A DNA stretch of 7,184 nucleotides. It comes from Scatosoma sp045656625 (GTDB taxonomy: Bacteria; Bacillota; Clostridia; Christensenellales; Borkfalkiaceae). Shown piece by piece: positions 5,697 through 7,184 of the stretch (position 1 is its first letter; every line of letters begins with the position of its first letter). Under the pieces are notes generated by a model. It saw only the letters and a program-made list of their open reading frames with translations, was not told where the DNA came from and did not search any database. The stretch spans positions 1 to 7,184 of the forward strand of contig JAZORL010000190.1 in NCBI GenBank assembly GCA_045656625.1, read 5' to 3'. Made by a program: the position numbers and the translations under genes.

Positions 5697-7072
5697 TGGA
5701 CAATTACGATAACAGCGGCTACGGCTACCTTGAAAATAATAGCTATTCCACGGAAACAAGTGCAAATAATCTTTCCGGGGTTGCGAAAATAAAAGTTATT
5801 GGCGTTGGCGGCGCAGGGAATAACGCCGTTGATAGATTGATTGAATCGGGCTTAAAGAGTGCGGATTATATTGTTGTAAATACGGATAATCAAGCGCTTG
5901 CGAGATCGAAAGCAAGCAAACGCATTCAAATCGGCGTACAACTTACCAAAGGACTTGGCGCTGGTGCTGATCCCTCGGTTGGCCGAGCTGCGGCAGAAGA
6001 AAATAAGGAACAAATTCAAGAGGTTCTTCGCGATACCGATTTGTTGTTTATTACCGCAGGTATGGGTGGTGGCACAGGTACGGGTGCAGCTCCTGTAATA
6101 GCAAAGATAGCGAAAGAAATGAAAATTTTGACGGTGGCAGTCGTGACGTTGCCGTTTACCTTCGAGGCAAAGCGCAGAATGGATAATGCCATCGCAGGCA
6201 TCGAAGAATTGAGAAAATCCGTCGATTCGATTATCACGATCCCTAACGATAAGATTCGTCAAGTGGTCAAGAAAAACACTTCTTTCCCCGAAGCCCTTAA
6301 AGTTGCGGACGAGGTTCTTCGTCAAGGTATTCGCGGTATCGCGGAATTGATTGTTAAACCGTCCTTAATTAACTTGGATTTTGCGGACGTGAAAACGACC
6401 TTAAAGGGTCGTGGACTCGCACACATGGGTATCGGCGTTGCGAAAGGCGAAAAACGTATTTTTGACGCAGTGCGCTGTGCGGTTGGCAGTCCTTTGTTGA
6501 ATACAACGATCGAGGGGGCAAGCTCGGTAATTTTGAACGTTATCGGCGGTACGGATCTTTCCTTGGACGAAGTTGTCACGGCGGATGATTTGGTAAAAGG
6601 GGTTATCGATTACTCCGCAAACGTAATCTTCGGCGCATGTATTGATGAAAATATGTCCGACGAAGTGGAAGTCGTTATTATTGCGACGGGTTTTACCAAT
6701 AATCAAAATGGTTTTGGGTTTGACACGAATAACGCCGCGTTTAGACAAGCCGCTGAGTTGTCGGATAGAATCAATAACGTTTACGATAATCAAGCAGCGC
6801 TGGGGAATCCCTATGGATATCCCACGCAGCAGCCGATATATGGGCAGGCTCTTCCTACGTTTGGTCAGCAGCAACCTGCTCCGAGTGTTGCGCAGCCTAT
6901 CGATACGGTTCCTAACGTTCAACCTTTAAATCCGACGGAAACGTTTGAGCCTGACGATTTGATTCCAAATACGGAAACTCCCGTGGAGGAAAAAGAGAAA
7001 AGACGTCGTCCAAGATTTGTGGATTTCTTTATGAGAAGAAACAAAGATAAAGACGAAACGGAAGAAAATTAA
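5693..7072 (+). CDS. ftsZ: Cell division GTPase FtsZ
   Basis: FtsZ is the tubulin-like GTPase that forms the cytokinetic ring. From ATG 5693 the product is 459 residues. A ~28-residue Asn/Tyr/Ser-rich N-terminal tail precedes KIKVIGVGGAGNNAVDRL. The tubulin signature GGGTGTG is at 125-131, and the T7 synergy loop NLDFADVKT is at 227-235, so GTPase and polymerisation residues look intact. The globular core ends near 334 (VVIIATGF). A Gln/Pro/Asn-rich linker of about 100 residues follows, then a basic end, EKRRRPRFVDFFMRRNKDKD (435-454), and an acidic last few residues. The usual C-terminal peptide (DIPxFLR-like) that binds FtsA, SepF or ZapA partners is present only as FVDFFMRR. Start choice: an in-frame TTG at 5660 lies inside ftsA and lacks an SD. 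A strong terminator follows 8 nt after the stop. Identity is certain. Confidence 0.98.
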   Translation: MMDNYDNSGYGYLENNSYSTETSANNLSGVAKIKVIGVGGAGNNAVDRLIESGLKSADYIVVNTDNQALARSKASKRIQIGVQLTKGLGAGADPSVGRAAAEENKEQIQEVLRDTDLLFITAGMGGGTGTGAAPVIAKIAKEMKILTVAVVTLPFTFEAKRRMDNAIAGIEELRKSVDSIITIPNDKIRQVVKKNTSFPEALKVADEVLRQGIRGIAELIVKPSLINLDFADVKTTLKGRGLAHMGIGVAKGEKRIFDAVRCAVGSPLLNTTIEGASSVILNVIGGTDLSLDEVVTADDLVKGVIDYSANVIFGACIDENMSDEVEVVIIATGFTNNQNGFGFDTNNAAFRQAAELSDRINNVYDNQAALGNPYGYPTQQPIYGQALPTFGQQQPAPSVAQPIDTVPNVQPLNPTETFEPDDLIPNTETPVEEKEKRRRPRFVDFFMRRNKDKDETEEN

Positions 7073-7079
7073 TGCGTGA

Positions 7080-7115
7080 ATCGCCGCCGAAGGAAATTCG
7101 GCGGCGATATTTTTA
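7080..7115 (+). terminator. Strong rho-independent terminator after ftsZ
   Basis: TCGCCGCCGAA (7081-7091) and TTCGGCGGCGA (7097-7107) form a perfect 11-bp GC-rich stem with a GGAAA loop, extendable by an A-T pair (7080/7108). It is followed by TATTTTTAT. It starts 8 nt after the ftsZ stop and should end the ftsAZ transcript. Confidence 0.93.
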
Positions 7116-7130
7116 TATCCCCATAAATTT

Positions 7131-7162
7131 GAAAGAGCACCCGTTTTTGCGAGTGCTCTTTC
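7131..7162. repeat. Second hairpin downstream of ftsZ, possible weak or backup terminator
   Basis: GAAAGAGCAC (7131-7140) and GTGCTCTTTC (7153-7162) are perfect 10-bp complements around a 12-nt loop that contains TTTTT. An internal CG/CG pairing may shorten the loop. Neither strand has a clean T run just after the stem, so it is either a backup terminator, a terminator belonging to a gene beyond the window, or a copy of a dispersed repeat. The remaining bases to 7184 show no assignable gene. Confidence 0.6.
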
Positions 7163-7184
7163 GAGGAAGAATAAATCAGATATG

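Noticed and set aside
6401..6922. Long - strand open frame (173 codons) antisense to ftsZ.
   Set aside because: It lies wholly within ftsZ, and its Arg/Ile/Asn-rich translation looks like a shadow of the ftsZ codons; there is no start signal.
7163..7184. GAGGAAGA followed by a terminal ATG (7182) as the start of a downstream gene.
   Set aside because: The spacing of about 15 nt is too long for a normal SD and no codons after the ATG are visible.
1..7184. A hidden new system such as a mobile element, CRISPR array, toxin-antitoxin pair or riboswitch.
   Set aside because: Nearly every base belongs to a recognised division or cell-wall gene; the only intergenic stretches (139 nt before ftsA and 112 nt at the end) are explained by terminators, a promoter and a hairpin.

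Overview
The window is a stretch of a bacterial division and cell-wall (dcw) cluster with all genes on the + strand: murD (5' end missing), ftsW, murA, ftsQ/divIB, then a terminator and a strong promoter, then ftsA and ftsZ, and a strong terminator. The last ~60 bases hold a second hairpin and no assignable gene. Gene order, the single-Cys MurA inside the cluster, a DivIB-like FtsQ and Gram-positive-style Shine-Dalgarno sites point to Bacillota, most likely an uncultured member of the class Clostridia. That placement is inference, and I do not name a genus.

Layout. 1-1173: murD, in frame from base 1. 1076-2281: ftsW, overlapping the end of murD by about 98 nt in another frame. 2301-3557: murA, 19 nt after ftsW. 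3596-4378: ftsQ. 4379-4517: intergenic region with a rho-independent terminator (4396-4426) and a perfect TTGACA-N17-TATAAT promoter (4437-4465). 4518-5696: ftsA. 5693-7072: ftsZ, joined to ftsA by an ATGA overlap. 7080-7115: terminator. 7131-7162: second perfect inverted repeat.

Function. MurA and MurD make cytoplasmic peptidoglycan precursors (UDP-GlcNAc enolpyruvyl transfer; D-Glu addition). FtsW polymerises lipid II at the septum. FtsQ/DivIB is the membrane scaffold of the divisome. FtsA anchors FtsZ filaments to the membrane. The terminator and promoter divide the cluster into a precursor/septal-synthesis unit and a separately transcribed ftsAZ unit.

The genes are ordinary in identity, and I see no mobile element, CRISPR array, RNA gene or new multi-gene system. 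The features worth a second look are: an FtsA whose nucleotide-binding motifs are degenerate, paired with an FtsZ whose C-terminal FtsA-binding peptide is also non-canonical; a murD/ftsW overlap that encodes an acidic tail in one frame and a basic tail in the other; a FtsW with a changed SYGGSS-type motif; the absence of murG from its usual place; and a perfect hairpin inside ftsQ.
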